64,000 bases of DNA from Saccharum officinarum. Lineage: Eukaryota > Streptophyta > Magnoliopsida > Poales > Poaceae. The notes beneath the pieces were generated by a model, which saw nothing but the letters and a program-made list of their open reading frames with translations, was not told where the DNA came from and did no database searches. Both the position numbers and the translations under genes were made by a program. Each line of letters starts with the position of its first letter. Position 1 is the stretch's first letter. The stretch lies in contig CM036160.1 in the NCBI GenBank assembly GCA_020631735.1, positions 113,008,680 through 113,072,679 on the forward strand, written 5' to 3'. Shown piece by piece: positions 1 to 11,688 of this stretch.

Positions 1-1933
1 CATGCCGTGTGTTGCAACGGGGAAAAAAATAATGTCACGATATTGTAAGTACTCATGTACCCAAAAAAAACTTCAAGCGCGATGTTAATGCTACTAATGA
101 TGCACGACATGTCCCTTTATCTTGTTTGGTATAAATGGACAGTCATGCCTTCCCGTATGGTCACCATGGCCTTGACAAACTCCTCTTAACTGATCTCATA
201 GTTGTTTGACATTCCCTTTATCTTGCTTGTTATAAACGGGCAGCCATGCCTTCCCATATGGTGATCATGGCCTTGACAAACTCTTCTTAGTTAATCTAGT
301 TGTTGCGAAATGGATGCCGTCGTCGAATTGTTGCTGTGCACATCAGCCGCTTGGCAGTTGGGCATGGTATCCATGGCATGCCCTCGTGATCTCATGACAT
401 AATCGAGTCTTACTGCCACCAGCTTTCTTCCACATTGAGGCGGTCTGACACAGGTGAGATGCAGCCAGTCAAGGTCTATGCCCATGCGTTACAACAGAAC
501 AATAATTGTGTGTTGGGGCGATTTTTCTAAACAATGCAATAAAAAGAATCAGTTCAACCATGTAATGTGTCTATATGCACCCCAATAAAAAAATACTATT
601 GCCCACCATGGTTTGCAAGCTAATGCTTGCTTGTAAGTGTTATGATCTATGGAGAAGACTAAGCGTGATTTAGAATGGCTCACACATCCAGCCAGCTATT
701 CTGCCCCTGCATCAAATCAACAGGAAAGGAAACAAAATAGTTGCTAAAACCGAAATGCAACGAAAAGCCTCTTCTTAGAAAAACAAGTATTAAATGTTTA
801 ACAGCCATCAATCTAAACGTCCGGTTATCATTTAAGGTTTTCAAAACCATTCGAACCTAACAGGATCAGATGGTTGGAACACCTGAACATGACAGCATGT
901 GTTTTATGAGGTGATAACGGTAATACCTTGCCTCTTTGGAAGTGGTTCGATTGCCTTCTGTGCTGACCTGACAAGACAAGCTGCCCTTCGACCAACTTGT
1001 CCAATGTCAAGTGCTCAAAGTAGCATAAATAACAGCAATGCAAACTGAAAATGCCAAGAGCTTGAGCACTGAAGAATGTGCATGGAAGTTCTCTAAAAAG
1101 GGTACCTACCTGTTTCCTCCTCTTTGCTTAGATGAACACGCTAATATTTTTATGGATAGTAACATCATACCTGCAAATAAAAATAGTATCTGTCAATGGT
1201 GTGACAAAGCTAAGAGATCAGTCAGGTGATCCACATTTTTTTCTAGGGAATAAAGGCCTACCAGTTAAAATCTTTGCAAAAAATGCAACCAATGCTTCAC
1301 ATATAAAATTATAGGATACCCAGCTTAAATTGCATATATTATATTGTTCAAAACTGAAAATTGGATATATTAGAGAATAGAGAATGTATGAGCACTGCAA
1401 AAATCAGATAGCACATAGTACATTGTTTAAAACTGAAAACTGGATAAGAGATTTAAAACTGAAACTTGGAAATTCAGACTGCAAGATGACCAGGAGATAA
1501 ACAACACAACACTAAGAAAATAATGACGGTCTGAAGTTTCAAGGACAGAGATAAGAAAAACAGGAAAAGCAACATGGTAACTGAACATTTAACATTGTAA
1601 CTGAATTGAAGCCACATACTTGATAACACTGCAAAATCAACAAGTACTCTACTATTGCAAACTGACTGTAAGCCTATATGTTTCTATCCAAAACCAGCAC
1701 GGATTGGGGCTGAAAATCTCAATAGATACAACATCTTTGATAATTTACATCAACAATTGATTATTTAGTAAAACAGGTATTAGAGCATGCTTTTATTATC
1801 TTGCTCTTCTATTCAAGTGTACAGGTTAGAAGACCAAACCATGAACTTTAATCCTGCTCCTCTATTTATTCATCAATGGCATGTTTTTGCATCAAAACCA
1901 CTATCAATTATGAGTCACTTGTAAAGGCATTAC
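1..1933. other. No recognised gene; moderately AT-rich DNA
   Basis: I recognise no protein family on either strand here; all open frames are short. Because the PAG1 fragment at 1934-2290 reads leftward and ends on a good splice donor, this stretch may be its following intron, with later exons outside the window. I looked for the next PAG1 exons on the minus strand by eye and did not see them. Confidence 0.4.
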
Positions 1934-2290
1934 CAAGGCAGAGTGCTGATGCTCTGAATGGATGCTCCGATTTGATCCTTGCAGCATCATCTTTGAGGTT
2001 ACCAGCTTCTCAACACTCTGAAGGACCGACCACCAAATCGGGACCCAGTCAATTCAAACAACTTTAGCACTGAACCGAAGGAAAAAATTGAGAAAGTCAA
2101 ATCTTACAAGGACAATGCCATCTTTGCACTTGATCCCAACAACAGTCCCATTGTCAAATACCATGGAGTTACCAATAAGATTACATGGAGTTGACGACGG
2201 CATTGGCGGCATACTCGACCTGGAAGACACGTCCATCTTGGGAGGCGGTGGTGACAAACAGATCGCAACCTGTGCCTATGCTGTGCTCAT
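1934..2290 (-). pseudogene. PAG1: Proteasome alpha-3 (PAG1-like) gene fragment, exons 1-3, disrupted
   Basis: The minus strand encodes the N-terminus of the 20S proteasome alpha-3 subunit (alpha7/PAG1 in plant naming). From 2290 an ATG is followed, after a 2-base frame disruption, by [11 protein letters not shown] and [16 protein letters not shown] (to 2187). After 37 intervening bases with in-frame stops comes GTVVGIKCKDGIVL (2149-2108), then a GTAAGA donor, a short intron and a CAG acceptor. An 84-base exon (2017-1934) encodes VEKLVTSKMMLQGSNR and ends at a GTAATG donor. These blocks match the conserved alpha-3 start, where the subunit N-terminus gates the proteasome channel. The lesion after the ATG, the interrupted second block and the absence of later exons nearby point to a pseudogene or truncated duplicate. 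A live gene with later exons left of the window is possible but less likely. Gene identity is fairly sure; status is inferred. Confidence 0.78.
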
Positions 2291-3089
2291 CGTCAAGTTC
2301 TTCTCTTCACCTCCACGCCCCTAGTGAGTAGATCAGTCCTGAAAACAAATACCAAAACCTCAGTTAGGTGATCCACACAAAAGTTAGGGTTTGGATGCCC
2401 GGCGGTTTCGCACAGCAGGAACGGAAGGTAAAGGGTGTGCATACATGGTGATGGGCGGTTGTCTCTACTCTCTAGCGAAGATGGAACCAAGGCCTGGCGA
2501 AGGAACCGACGAAGACCTGGGCACCTGCCGTCGGCCGTGCAGTTGCCGCACGAGAAAGGGAGCGAGCGCGCATGCGGGGTGAAGGGGAGAAGACATAGCT
2601 GATTGGTGAAGCAAGCGCGTGATGGGATTCGGTGACGGTCTGACGGAGGCTTTCCTTCTCACGGAGCGCTGACTGGGGAAGTGTGCAGGGTGCCGGATGG
2701 GCGCGATATCAGGGGAGCGAGGCGAAGGCCAGGTCCACCGCGTGCACGGGCGAGAGAGCGCGCGGGGGAGCGGGCGAAGCAATGTATCTCACGGACGGGA
2801 GGGAAGGGCGACCTAAAAAAAATTACATTAAAACATTATCCTACTTTTGTTCTTTTAGTCGTAGGAGATAGCACCCCCTCTGTTCAAAAAGGTTCATAAT
2901 AATTCACACTTTATTTAGTTTAACCAAGCAAATTTATAAAAAAAGTAAACATTTATATATTTATATAGCTTTACTGTAAAAGTATATTTCATAGTTAATC
3001 TAATAATACCTATTCAGTATTATAGTTATTGGTAATTTTTATAAATTTGATTAAATTTAAAAATCTTTTACTGCTGAAATATAAAATTA
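2291..3089. other. Putative 5' flank of the PAG1 fragment, then AT-rich DNA
   Basis: Read on the minus strand, a TTTTCAG acceptor lies about 60 bases upstream of the PAG1 ATG, in keeping with a 5' UTR intron. A GC-rich stretch follows at about 2400-2820, as expected for a grass promoter or first exon. From about 2872 the sequence resembles one decayed half of a Stowaway-like element (CCCCTCTGTTC start). No other coding sequence is supported. Confidence 0.4.
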
Positions 3090-3427
3090 GGGAGCATTTG
3101 GTTCAGGGTGCTAAATTTTAGTCCGTGTCACGTCGGACATTGACTGAGCCTGACCATGGGGTGTTCGGATACTAATAAAAAACAAATAATATATTCCATG
3201 AGTAAACCATGAGACGAATTTATTAAGCCTAATTAATTCATCATTAGCATACTTTACTGTAGCAATTAGTGCTAATCATGGGTTAATTAGGCTTAAAAAA
3301 TTGTCTCGCAAATTATCCTCACCGTATATTTTTAGTTTCGTAAATAATCTATATTTAGTACTCCGTACATATGTGAAAGATTTGATGTGATGGAAACTAA
3401 AATTTAGTTCGCGAACCGAACACCCCC
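3090..3427. mobile_element. Tourist-like MITE, subfamily A, copy 1
   Basis: A 338-bp element is flanked by TTA on both sides (3087-3089 and 3428-3430). Its ends are imperfect inverted repeats: GGGAGCATTTGGTTC on the left and the complement of GAACCGAACACCCCC on the right. The body carries the TTAATTAGGCTTAA segment seen again at 14864-15204. Three-base TTA/TAA duplications and G-rich inverted ends fit non-autonomous PIF/Harbinger (Tourist) elements. No coding capacity. Confidence 0.8.
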
Positions 3428-3480
3428 TTATATTTTTCTGATGGAGAGTAAGTATGTAGTTGCCCCGTACGTAAAACTAA

Positions 3481-3717
3481 GGCTGTGTGTGTTTAGTTGC
3501 CCTGAAAAGGCTGAAAAGTGTATTGTAGCACGTTTTGGTTTTATTTGGTAAATAGTGTTCAATCATAGACTACTTTGGTTCGAAAGATTTGTCTCATGAC
3601 TGTGCATCTAACTGTGAAATTAGTTATTTTTTTATTTATATTTAATGCTCCGTACATGTGTCTAAACATTCGATGTGACGGCAAATTTTAGAAAAATTTT
3701 TAGAACTAAACACAGCC
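3481..3717. mobile_element. Tourist-like MITE, subfamily B, copy 1
   Basis: A 237-bp element with TAA target duplications (3478-3480 and 3718-3720) and inverted ends GGCTGTGTGTGTTTAGTT and AACTAAACACAGCC. It shares internal motifs (AGATTTGTCTC, TTTAATGCTCC) with the copy at 15614-15840. It lies 50 bp from the previous MITE. Confidence 0.85.
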
Positions 3718-4044
3718 TAAGTATGAATCTATGATTGATCTGACAAACCAGATACAGGGACACTAGTATACTGCATCCTCATCAACAGCCGATCCATGCA
3801 TCCAAAATCCACGAATGCACGGAGAAGGACGTTTCCAGGATCCTGGACCAAAAATGTAATTAATGTGTTAATAAACCCAAATTAATCTGGTCCACGACTG
3901 TGGGCCAATATATAATTTATTATTAAGTTGAGCACATATACATCATGTTTGTATATACATATATGTATCAAAATATGTGCATATATATAAGTGTGTATTT
4001 GGATAAACGTATTACTAGTTATATAACATATTATACCACGCATG

Positions 4045-4325
4045 TGTTTTTTTTTTTTGAGAGAAAGAGTGTGCTTCATTAACCAATACTAAGGTTGCAA
4101 TCCAGTTTTAGGAGTTCACTAATACAAATAGGAGTGTTTTCTCTCCAAACAACACAATGCATTGAGCGTCTTGCTAATTGAGCTAAATTTGTGAGCTACA
4201 TTATTGTACTCTCTCCGAATTTTACAAACTGCACCCCCAGAACCAGAAGCATTCTCAAGCATCTTTTATCTCCTTCATAATGTTGTCCTCCGTAGACATT
4301 TTCAATGCCTCCACTAAGCAATAGC
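4045..4325 (-). mobile_element. LINE 3' end fragment (RNase H-like tail)
   Basis: A run of T on the plus strand at about 4047-4059 reads as a minus-strand poly(A) tail. Just inside it the minus strand can be read, with interruptions, as VESDCYCLVEAL...ALCCLERKHSYLY, the usual C-terminal end of the RNase H-like domain in grass LINE ORF2. The element is heavily 5' truncated. Confidence 0.55.
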
Positions 4326-5079
4326 AGTCTGACTCAACTACAGTTGGTGTTTTATCTATTATTCCACCACCAGCTTTCCCTTGGGAACCCCATGCTTCGT
4401 GCGGGAAGGAGAGAAAATGATTCGCAACCTAGCATGAGAAGAGGAGAGAAAAAAAGAAAAGAAAATGATGATACAGTAATAGGGTGGAACTGTTCATTAG
4501 CGGGTGGTACCGTTCAGTAACCGGCGGCACTGTACAGCACGGGTGGACTGTTCATCAGATCCGTTGCTGTGGATGAATAGTGATCTGTTAGAGGAAAAGA
4601 GGGGTGTGAATAGTGTGTGATAAACAGTGTCCAATCACCAAGATTAAAGATCTTTATAGATTCAGTTCTACCGGAGTACCGGTGGTTCTGTCCATTTCTT
4701 CATTCCCATTTTGTTAGTTTTCTTTTGTATGCTTCCCTTTGGTTTCAACTAGGTAATTACTCGAGATCAAAGTTTAGATTTTTCACAGTTTTGTATATTT
4801 GGATTTTTCTCTTTACTAATTGTGCTATATACATTTACTCCTTGTTTAGGTATTTTTCTTTCCAATTATGTGAAATCATGATACTATTTTTTTCTAAAAT
4901 TTATTATTCTGAATTTACTATTTACTATTGTATTAGATATGGGCTCATTGGTTTAATCTGAAGCGTTACATCATCATAAAATTCAAAGGTATATGCTGCT
5001 TTTCTTTTTTTCGCCTTATTACTCTCGTAATTACCTTGTCGCTTGTCGGTGGTGGCTTCTTTTAACAGTAATGCTAGGT
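4326..5079. other. No recognised feature
   Basis: AT-rich DNA with a plus-strand frame at 4617-4961 of biased hydrophobic composition that matches nothing I know. At about 4490-4560 there is a short imperfect repetition of a GGTGGNACTGTTCAT-type motif. Confidence 0.3.
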
Positions 5080-6466
5080 TGAGAGCATTTGGACAGACGG
5101 ACCAACGAACCGATCGACCCCGCGCACGTTACACGCCCAATAAAAAAAGGGCCACTAGTTACAGCCAGGCAGGGAGCGCGCGCGTGTGGCCACTCGTTCG
5201 GGGTGCATGTGGCGTGTGGGGGCCATGCATGTGCGTGACCACAGAGAGAGGATTGGCTGCCTGCTACATCCGCTACTGGCTGGACCAACTGGCTAGGCCC
5301 CTAGCAGCACGCACCTAGGACCACAGGCCTCCCTGTCGTGCCTGCCCTTTGCTGCATAGCGCCTAAACCTGCTGCTTGCCATGCTACTCTTTTTCCCTCT
5401 GTGTGTTATCTGTGCCCAGGCCAAGCTGCCCTTGCTACATGCTACTACTTGCCGCGTTGCTACTTTTGGCCGACCGGCCTAGGTGCTTAGCCAATTATAG
5501 AGCTGGCAGGCCACTTGCCTGTTTGTGAGAGGAGCGCGGGTCCACATCTGCATGGCAGCTGAGTGTTGGCCTAATTTTTTCGTCACTCCATGACATCTAG
5601 CTCCGTATGTTTCATGCGTTTTAGATATATGTTTCATCTGGATGTTGCATGTGTTTTGTCGGGATGTTCTATATGTTGCAATGGCTATACTCATATGTTA
5701 CAAGTGTATATTTCAAATATTTCATTTGTTTTAAACCTATGTTGTAAGTGTTTTATCTGAATGTTACATATGTTGCAATGGCTATACATGTATGTTGCAA
5801 GCGTATGTTTTAAATCTTTTAGTTGTTTTAAACGTATGTTATAAGTGTTTTATCTAGATGTTGCATATGTTGCACTGGCTATACACGTATGTTGCTAGTG
5901 TATGTTGCAAATGTTTTAGCTGTTTTAAATCTATGTTGTAAGTGTTTTATTTGGATGTTTCATATATTGTAGTGGTCATACACATATGGTGTAAGCGTAT
6001 GTTTGTAAATGTTTCATTGTTTTGGACATATGTTTTAGCAAATATTTTATGTTGCAAGTGTTGCATGACCCGCGGCAAGTGGGCACAGACAGAGGTGGTC
6101 CCCTCGTGCGTGCGGGAAGCGAAGCGGGCGCGGTGGCCCCTACATGCATGCGCAGGCGCATGTGTACTGCAGTAGCCGGCAGGGCCGAGCCGGCAGGCGC
6201 GGCAGCAACCGCGTGCGGCGACAACAGCAGCAATAGCGCGCGGACGGGTGCGGCAACAGCATGCGGGCAGGCAGGCAGGAGCTACATGCATGGCCGTGGG
6301 GCCACCCGGTCAAAGTGGGAGACGGAGGCGTAGTGCACGTGTCCCTTCCGTTGGCCGCATGTGTTCAGGAAAGTGTGTTGCTTGCGCCGTTTCCTACCGT
6401 AGATGGAACATGTCAGGCGAGCAGTAGGCATGGGCGTCCGGACGCTAGTCTTTTCCTTCTTTTAAC
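5080..6466. mobile_element. Repetitive element, family E, copy 1 (superfamily unassigned)
   Basis: The right end has GGGCGTCCGGACGCTAGT (about 6431-6448). The left end, near 5080, has TTTGGACAGACGGACC, a diverged inverted counterpart. The interior is GC-rich at both ends and has a T-rich centre built on ATGTTGCA motifs. A second copy with the same design lies at about 39700-40805. Terminal inverted repeats make a non-autonomous DNA transposon likely; I cannot assign the superfamily, and the boundaries are approximate. Confidence 0.5.
5673..6060. repeat. 97-bp tandem repeat, about four units
   Basis: Units begin at 5673, 5770, 5867 and 5964, each with a form of ATGTTGCAATGGCTATAC, giving a constant 97-bp period. 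The last unit is the most diverged (ATATTGTAGTGG). The array forms the core of the surrounding element. Confidence 0.85.
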
Positions 6467-8176
6467 ACTATTGTATATATATTAATTAATATAATAGATA
6501 CTCATTGCCACATATGTGAAATCAACCGAGATCAAGCCTATGCTCAGAAAAGCCACTGATGACTATCCGGTGCTGGATTCTACATTTTGTCAATTTTTAC
6601 GTTTGGATGCGCAGGTTGACACTTCACTCTTCATTAAACGTTGCTGCTGCGACAAGAAACATGTATTTGGTCAATGTTTTTCAGGATCTAGAATTAATGT
6701 TTTTCATGTATTTTGTCAATGTATTTTGGAGAACGGGGCGGAGGCATAGCATTATTTTCCAATCAGTGAGCCTCCTGACTTGACCGGCTTCAACTTCCAC
6801 AACCCGGCCCATGAAGACCTGGAGAACAGAATTGCAGAAACAATACACCAGGACAGTTAAACTGTCATACATATGAACAAGTAAATCTCTCAAATGCTTG
6901 TGGTTATGGAAGAAGCGCAAATTGTCCAACAATCATCTACTAGTTTACCTAGGTCAGTCATGGAACGCTCAACTCTAATGTTCCAGCATACAAGCGTTGA
7001 GAGGTGATTTTGATGAGGAAGTTCGGCTTGGGCGTCCTAGCAGAGAATGCAGTGGTCGACAGGCAGGCCAAGCAAGCTTCGGACAAGCTTTACTGGACGC
7101 AGCTGAAGAAGCCCACACATCTCAAGGCCATATCAGAGACCTGTTTCCTTCCACGGGTTCAGTGTCGATCGCGAGCAGGCGCCGTACGACGTGTGCTGCC
7201 ACTGTGATGCATGGCCTGAATTCGCGTCGCTCGCCTCTCGGTTGCTGCCACTGTCTCGTTTTCGGATGTGCAACTTGGATGCCTTTCAGTCAGAGTCAGT
7301 AATCCACGGTGATGGTGGCCCATCAGAAACTTGCATAATTTCAGGCTGCTATCTCTTACCTTGTGTTGCAAGATGTGCACCTGCATGGAAGCCAAATAAT
7401 GCAGCCTTTCATTCTAAACCCAAGTTCCGCTTTGAAGCCAAATAATGCATGGTCGATGATGAAGGTTGGTAAACTAAGGCAATAGTTGGTTGTTGCAAGA
7501 GACCTTATCTTCCGACTGGATCAAGCTCAATACAGTATAGAACCCTATAAGTTGAGGAGACTGAGCTGCGCATGGAACTCAAGTACAAATGTTTGGGGCG
7601 TTGTCGTCGTCACTTGAGCGTACGATCACTAGACAGTGGTCAGTTGGTCACGCTCATGCCTACTGCGAATCAGGGAAAAGAAGATGCCAATACGTGTCCC
7701 ATTCAATCAACTTCAAATCTTTGGGCCGGCATCGCATCAACTGATCTCTCGCACCTCTGACTCGCTCCAAAATTTATCTAACCATGGCCAATTCGTTTTG
7801 GAATCAAACTTCGCTCATGCCTGGGTGCACGTTGCTATAACTTATGAGTATGTGAGGCTTGAAGATTTATCCATTGATTATGTCATGTGTTTCAGTTCGT
7901 CATGGGATCGGACTCCACACCCAAGACATGGTGCAACAGACAGTCCTAGACTCCTAGTCTCCCAATTCTTACTTTCGGTCATGGACAGAATGTACAATGG
8001 GAAGTAAGATATGACGAATGTAAGATTTTTTTTCCTTTAATCTTAGGGATTAGGGATACAGATAGCTTAGTTTTATTCCACCACAATTGCATGATTTTGT
8101 TCTAGGTGTACAAATTCTTTGTTCTCCGTGTTTGTCTTGTTTCATCAAAACAGACTTTTGTTCCAACAAATAGTTA
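6467..8176. other. No recognised gene; low-copy-looking DNA
   Basis: Frames of 60-120 codons occur on both strands (for example plus 7004-7207 and 7636-8007) but none resembles a family I recognise, and none has a convincing start context or intron structure. The stretch is not obviously repetitive, so fragments of a decayed gene remain possible. Confidence 0.3.
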
Positions 8177-8325
8177 CTCCCTCCATTTCAAATTATAAGA
8201 TATTTTGAAGTTTTCTAGATACACAACTTTTGCTATGCACATAGATATACACAATGTCTAAAAATATAAGAAAAATAAATATATCAAAAAAAGCCAAAAC
8301 GTCTCATAATTAGGAATGGAGGGAG
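8177..8325. mobile_element. Stowaway-like MITE
   Basis: A 149-bp element bordered by TA on both sides, with inverted ends CTCCCTCCATTTCAAATTAT and ATAATTAGGAATGGAGGGAG. These are typical Stowaway (Tc1/mariner-derived) ends. Confidence 0.9.
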
Positions 8326-9611
8326 TATTAATCAATATAGAATGCAAGAGCTGTGGTCTAGAATTGAATCCTACTAATAATTAAATTACTTAGTATGTAA
8401 GATGGTGTGTTGGTGTGTATGTGTGTGTGTAAAATTTGAATCCACTAATCATCACTGCAGATGGACATAAATATTAGGTAATTTATTGAGAAGGAGAAGT
8501 AATCCATCAACAAAATCCACAAACTAATTGTTTAACTATCTATATATCCATGATGTGACAAAATCTTACAGATAGCATCTCGTCAGCGGGTTGTATATAC
8601 GCCCTAAGCTACAAGGTGGTCAGGGGAGCTTATTAGGACTCCTGCCCGCTCACCTCTTCTATATTGCTTTTTTCTATCACAGGGGATGTGGTATCTTCTG
8701 ATGTCTTACTAACTATTAGGATTTATCTTAGCTCTATTAAGGACAACAACTTTTGACTAAGCTTTGCCCATGATCTCTGGGCCCAATAACCTACCAAATG
8801 GCCCGGTCCCAGTCCACCCCAAGGTATAAGAGAAAAAGGTAACCCATCGCTATGTTGCTCAAAAAAAAAAGGTAACCCATCGCTATGAAAATGAGTGGTA
8901 ATTAAGGTGACCTCTTGATCAGGTTACCTTGGGTGTGGTACTCAAGGTTAGACATAGGCGGTAGTAATCCTGTATCGACGCCATGCTTGCTACTTCAAGA
9001 GTAGCTGCATGGGCATCTACATCTCCAATTGTTAAGTCCACATTAAGTGTTAATCTTAAGTTTTAGGTGTTCAAGTGATTAAGCTAATTTAATCAAGGTC
9101 CTAATAATTAATTAAGTCAGTTAGTTATAGCAAGAACCAACCGGCTAATGGTCTACTCCTACATAATTAAATCTACAATGACCGAGTCGGTTTATTGTAG
9201 CGGGCAGCAAAAGGCGAGAGGCATATAAAAATTAAAGAAACGAAAGCAGGGCGTGTGAACGTGTGCCGCAAGCACGGGGAAACGAATTCCAGGCGACTAG
9301 AAAGCTGGAACTCATGGCAAACGAGGCTATTAGGCCAGTTTCAATGGGTTTCATCAGAGTTTTATGGGTGTTAATTATGCTGATGTGGCACTATATTAAT
9401 GAAGAGAGAGGATAAGAGTTTCATGAGAGTAGAGAGAGTTTCATCCCTAAACTCTTCTATACTATTTCTAAAATCTGAATGTGTTGAAAACAGTGACATG
9501 AAATCCCACTGAAATTGGCCTTACGCTTATTTCCTCCGAAACTCGACGCCAGGGCGTCAGGCTGCCAGCCACAAGGCGTAACCGATCCGACGCGTCAGGT
9601 TTTTTTTTTAA
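8326..9611. other. No recognised feature
   Basis: AT-rich DNA without supported coding sequence. The phrase AAAAAGGTAACCCATCGCTATG occurs twice within 50 bp near 8834 and 8868, a small local duplication. Confidence 0.3.
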
Positions 9612-9853
9612 TAGCCTGTTTAGTTTCTCCCCAAACCCAAAAAAGTTTGCGCAGTACCTGTCACATCGAATCTTTAGACACATGCATGGAACATTAAATG
9701 TAGGTAAAAAAATAACTAATTGCACAGTTTGTCTATAAATGTCGAAACGAATCTTTTGAGCCTAGTTAGTCCATAATTAAATAAATTTTGTCAAATAAAA
9801 CGAAAAGTGCTACAGTAACCGAACCCAAACTTTTTCACCAACTAAACAACCCC
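9612..9853. mobile_element. Tourist-like MITE, subfamily C, eroded ends
   Basis: Inverted ends AGCCTGTTTAGTT and AACTAAACAACCCC, with TAA on both sides (9609-9611 and 9854-9856). The interior has CACATCGAATCTTTAGACAC, AACTAATTGCACAGTTTG and GAGCCTAGTTAGTCC, shared with the copies near 33923, 38794 and 42438. Confidence 0.75.
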
Positions 9854-9998
9854 TAAGATCCGATGCGTCAAGTGACAGTGACACGACGGCCGACGGGAGC
9901 ACGGACCGAGTACCCGGAGTTCCCGTGGGCCTCCAGCCGTGGTATGGCCGTACGCGGCCTCCTTCTAGAAGTAGTTAGTACGTACTTGTAGTACTTCC

Positions 9999-10012
9999 CT
10001 GCTTATCTTCTT
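9999..10012. repeat. Target-site duplication of the 10-kb LINE, left copy
   Basis: CTGCTTATCTTCTT here is repeated exactly at 14717-14730. The two copies bracket the LINE, and the left one runs directly into the plus-strand T run that is the element's poly(A) tail. Confidence 0.92.
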
Positions 10013-10234
10013 TTTTTTTCTTTTTTTTTTCTTTTTTTCGAAAGCGTGCGCTGCACGTATTTCATTAAGAGAAATTTAGAGTCTTACAAACGGCCACTTG
10101 GCCCCTAACGGCGAGGTGCCATAGGTCCAAAGGGCGGCACAGAAACAACAATCACCGGCTGAAACGGTGGCGCTTCGAGGGTTGTGGCTGAGGAAGAACT
10201 GTTTTGCGACGGTAGTAGGCAAGCGACGCGGGTA

Positions 10235-11688
10235 CTAGGTGACCGCCGCGAAGAGTGGAGCTAGGCTCCGGAACCCAGCCATGATCCAAGAGTTGCCCTC
10301 ATCGCGAATGAAAGGCAGCAGTTGGATCGGCGTCCTGAAGATGTTGTCGAACGTCCTGCGGTTGCGCTCCTTCCAAATTTCCCAGGAGATGAGGAGCATG
10401 AGGGAGTCAAACCCTCGCCTGAAGCTTCCAGGCACCCGCATGCGTGATTGTTGCCAGCAGTCCGCTAGAGTAGAGTCAGTCGTCGGGGAGAGGTGCTGGA
10501 AGCCGACCAACACCAGGAGCCGGTGCCAGACCTCCCTGGTGTAGACGCAAGAGGAGAGGAGGTGGTCCCTGGTCTCGTCTTGTTGGTCGCATAGCGTGCA
10601 CTCCGCGCCTTGTTGTAGCCCGTGTCGACGTCGGCGTTCGGCGGTCCACAGACGGCCGTGCAGGGCTAGCCAGAAGAAGAACTTGACTTTCGGTGGGGCG
10701 GAGGCCCGCCAGATTTCCTTCGCGCCAAGCAGCGGCATCCTGCCCACGAAAAAAGCACGGTAGGCCGAGGAGCTGGAGTACTCCCCCCAGCGGACCACTT
10801 CCAGATCAGGCGGTCCGGGACGCCAGGCTGGAGCTGGATGTCCTCAAGTAACTCCCACAGCATCAGGTACTCAGTCAGTACCACGGCAGTCGGTGCACCG
10901 GTGATATCTCTCAACCATTGACGGTTGTTGAGGGCGTCACGCACAGAGCGACTGCGCCGGCGTTTGCCGACAGCACGGAAAAGGTTTGGCGCGAAGTTGC
11001 AGATGGCCCCATCCGGGAGCCAGGCGTCCGTCCAAAACCGTGCCGTTGTCCCATCGCCTAGATGGACCAAGACAGAGGCCTGGAACATCCTGTCAACGGC
11101 CCGCTCCGGTTGTGAGGGCAAGTGTGCCCAGGGGGCGTCAGGCTTTGTACGTCGAAGCCATTCCCAGCGTAGGCGCAATGCGAAGCCTAGGAGCCTGAGG
11201 TCCGGTAGGCCGAGTCCACCAAGGTCCCTAGGTGAGCAGACCACAGGCCACGCAATCCGGCATTTACCGCCGGCGACCTTGTCCGTCCCTGCCCAAAGGA
11301 ACGCACGGCGCCTCCTGTCGATCTCCCCGATGGCCCAGGGAGAGAGGGCGCAAACGTTAGTGAGCCACCAGGGGGCTCCATGCCCATCAAGCTGTGAGAG
11401 CTTAATGGTGACCGAGAAGCGTCGAGTAGGTAACGAGGACGCCGCCCAGATGTTGCGGCGCCAGGAGGTCACGGCCCCGCCCGCCGCGCCCACAGCCGGA
11501 AGGAATGTGTAGTCGAAGTCGGTGCCGGTAAGTTCAGTGTTCATTGATACAGAAAGGTTGGAAATCTTGGACTCCTGCAAACAAGCGATCGACGCGCGTT
11601 GCTGCTCGACAATGTCTCTGACTACGTTGCGGCGCGCCCGGTTGTTCAGACCGCGGGCATTCCAGATGACGAGGTGGTTGGTACTCAT
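10235..11688 (-). pseudogene. LINE ORF2 remnant: endonuclease start joined to zf-RVT end
   Basis: ORF2 starts at 11688 with MSTNHLVIWNARGLNN, the usual start of the AP-like endonuclease of plant LINEs, which nicks target DNA for reverse transcription. The endonuclease reads on to WWLTNV (about 11345). It is then joined directly to SPWAIGEIDRRRRAFLWAG, which in full-length elements lies beyond the reverse transcriptase. About 700 residues, including the YADD catalytic centre, are therefore absent. The reading continues through a GLGLPDLRLLGFALRLRW block. Near 10780-10800 a frameshift moves it into the frame of 10798-10235, which carries the zf-RVT region (CTLCDQQDETRDHLLSSC) and the tail ISWEIWKERNRRTF. 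The ATG overlaps the ORF1 stop as ATGA. It cannot encode a working reverse transcriptase. Confidence 0.9.

Noticed and set aside
1..1933. Remaining PAG1 exons
   Set aside because: I scanned the minus strand for the following conserved blocks and found none convincing.
4617..4961. 114-codon hydrophobic plus-strand frame as a membrane protein
   Set aside because: It is an AT-rich stretch with Phe/Tyr/Ile runs expected from base composition; no start context or homologue recognised.
5673..6060. CRISPR-like array
   Set aside because: The 97-bp units are diverged head-to-tail repeats without distinct spacers, in a eukaryotic transposon.
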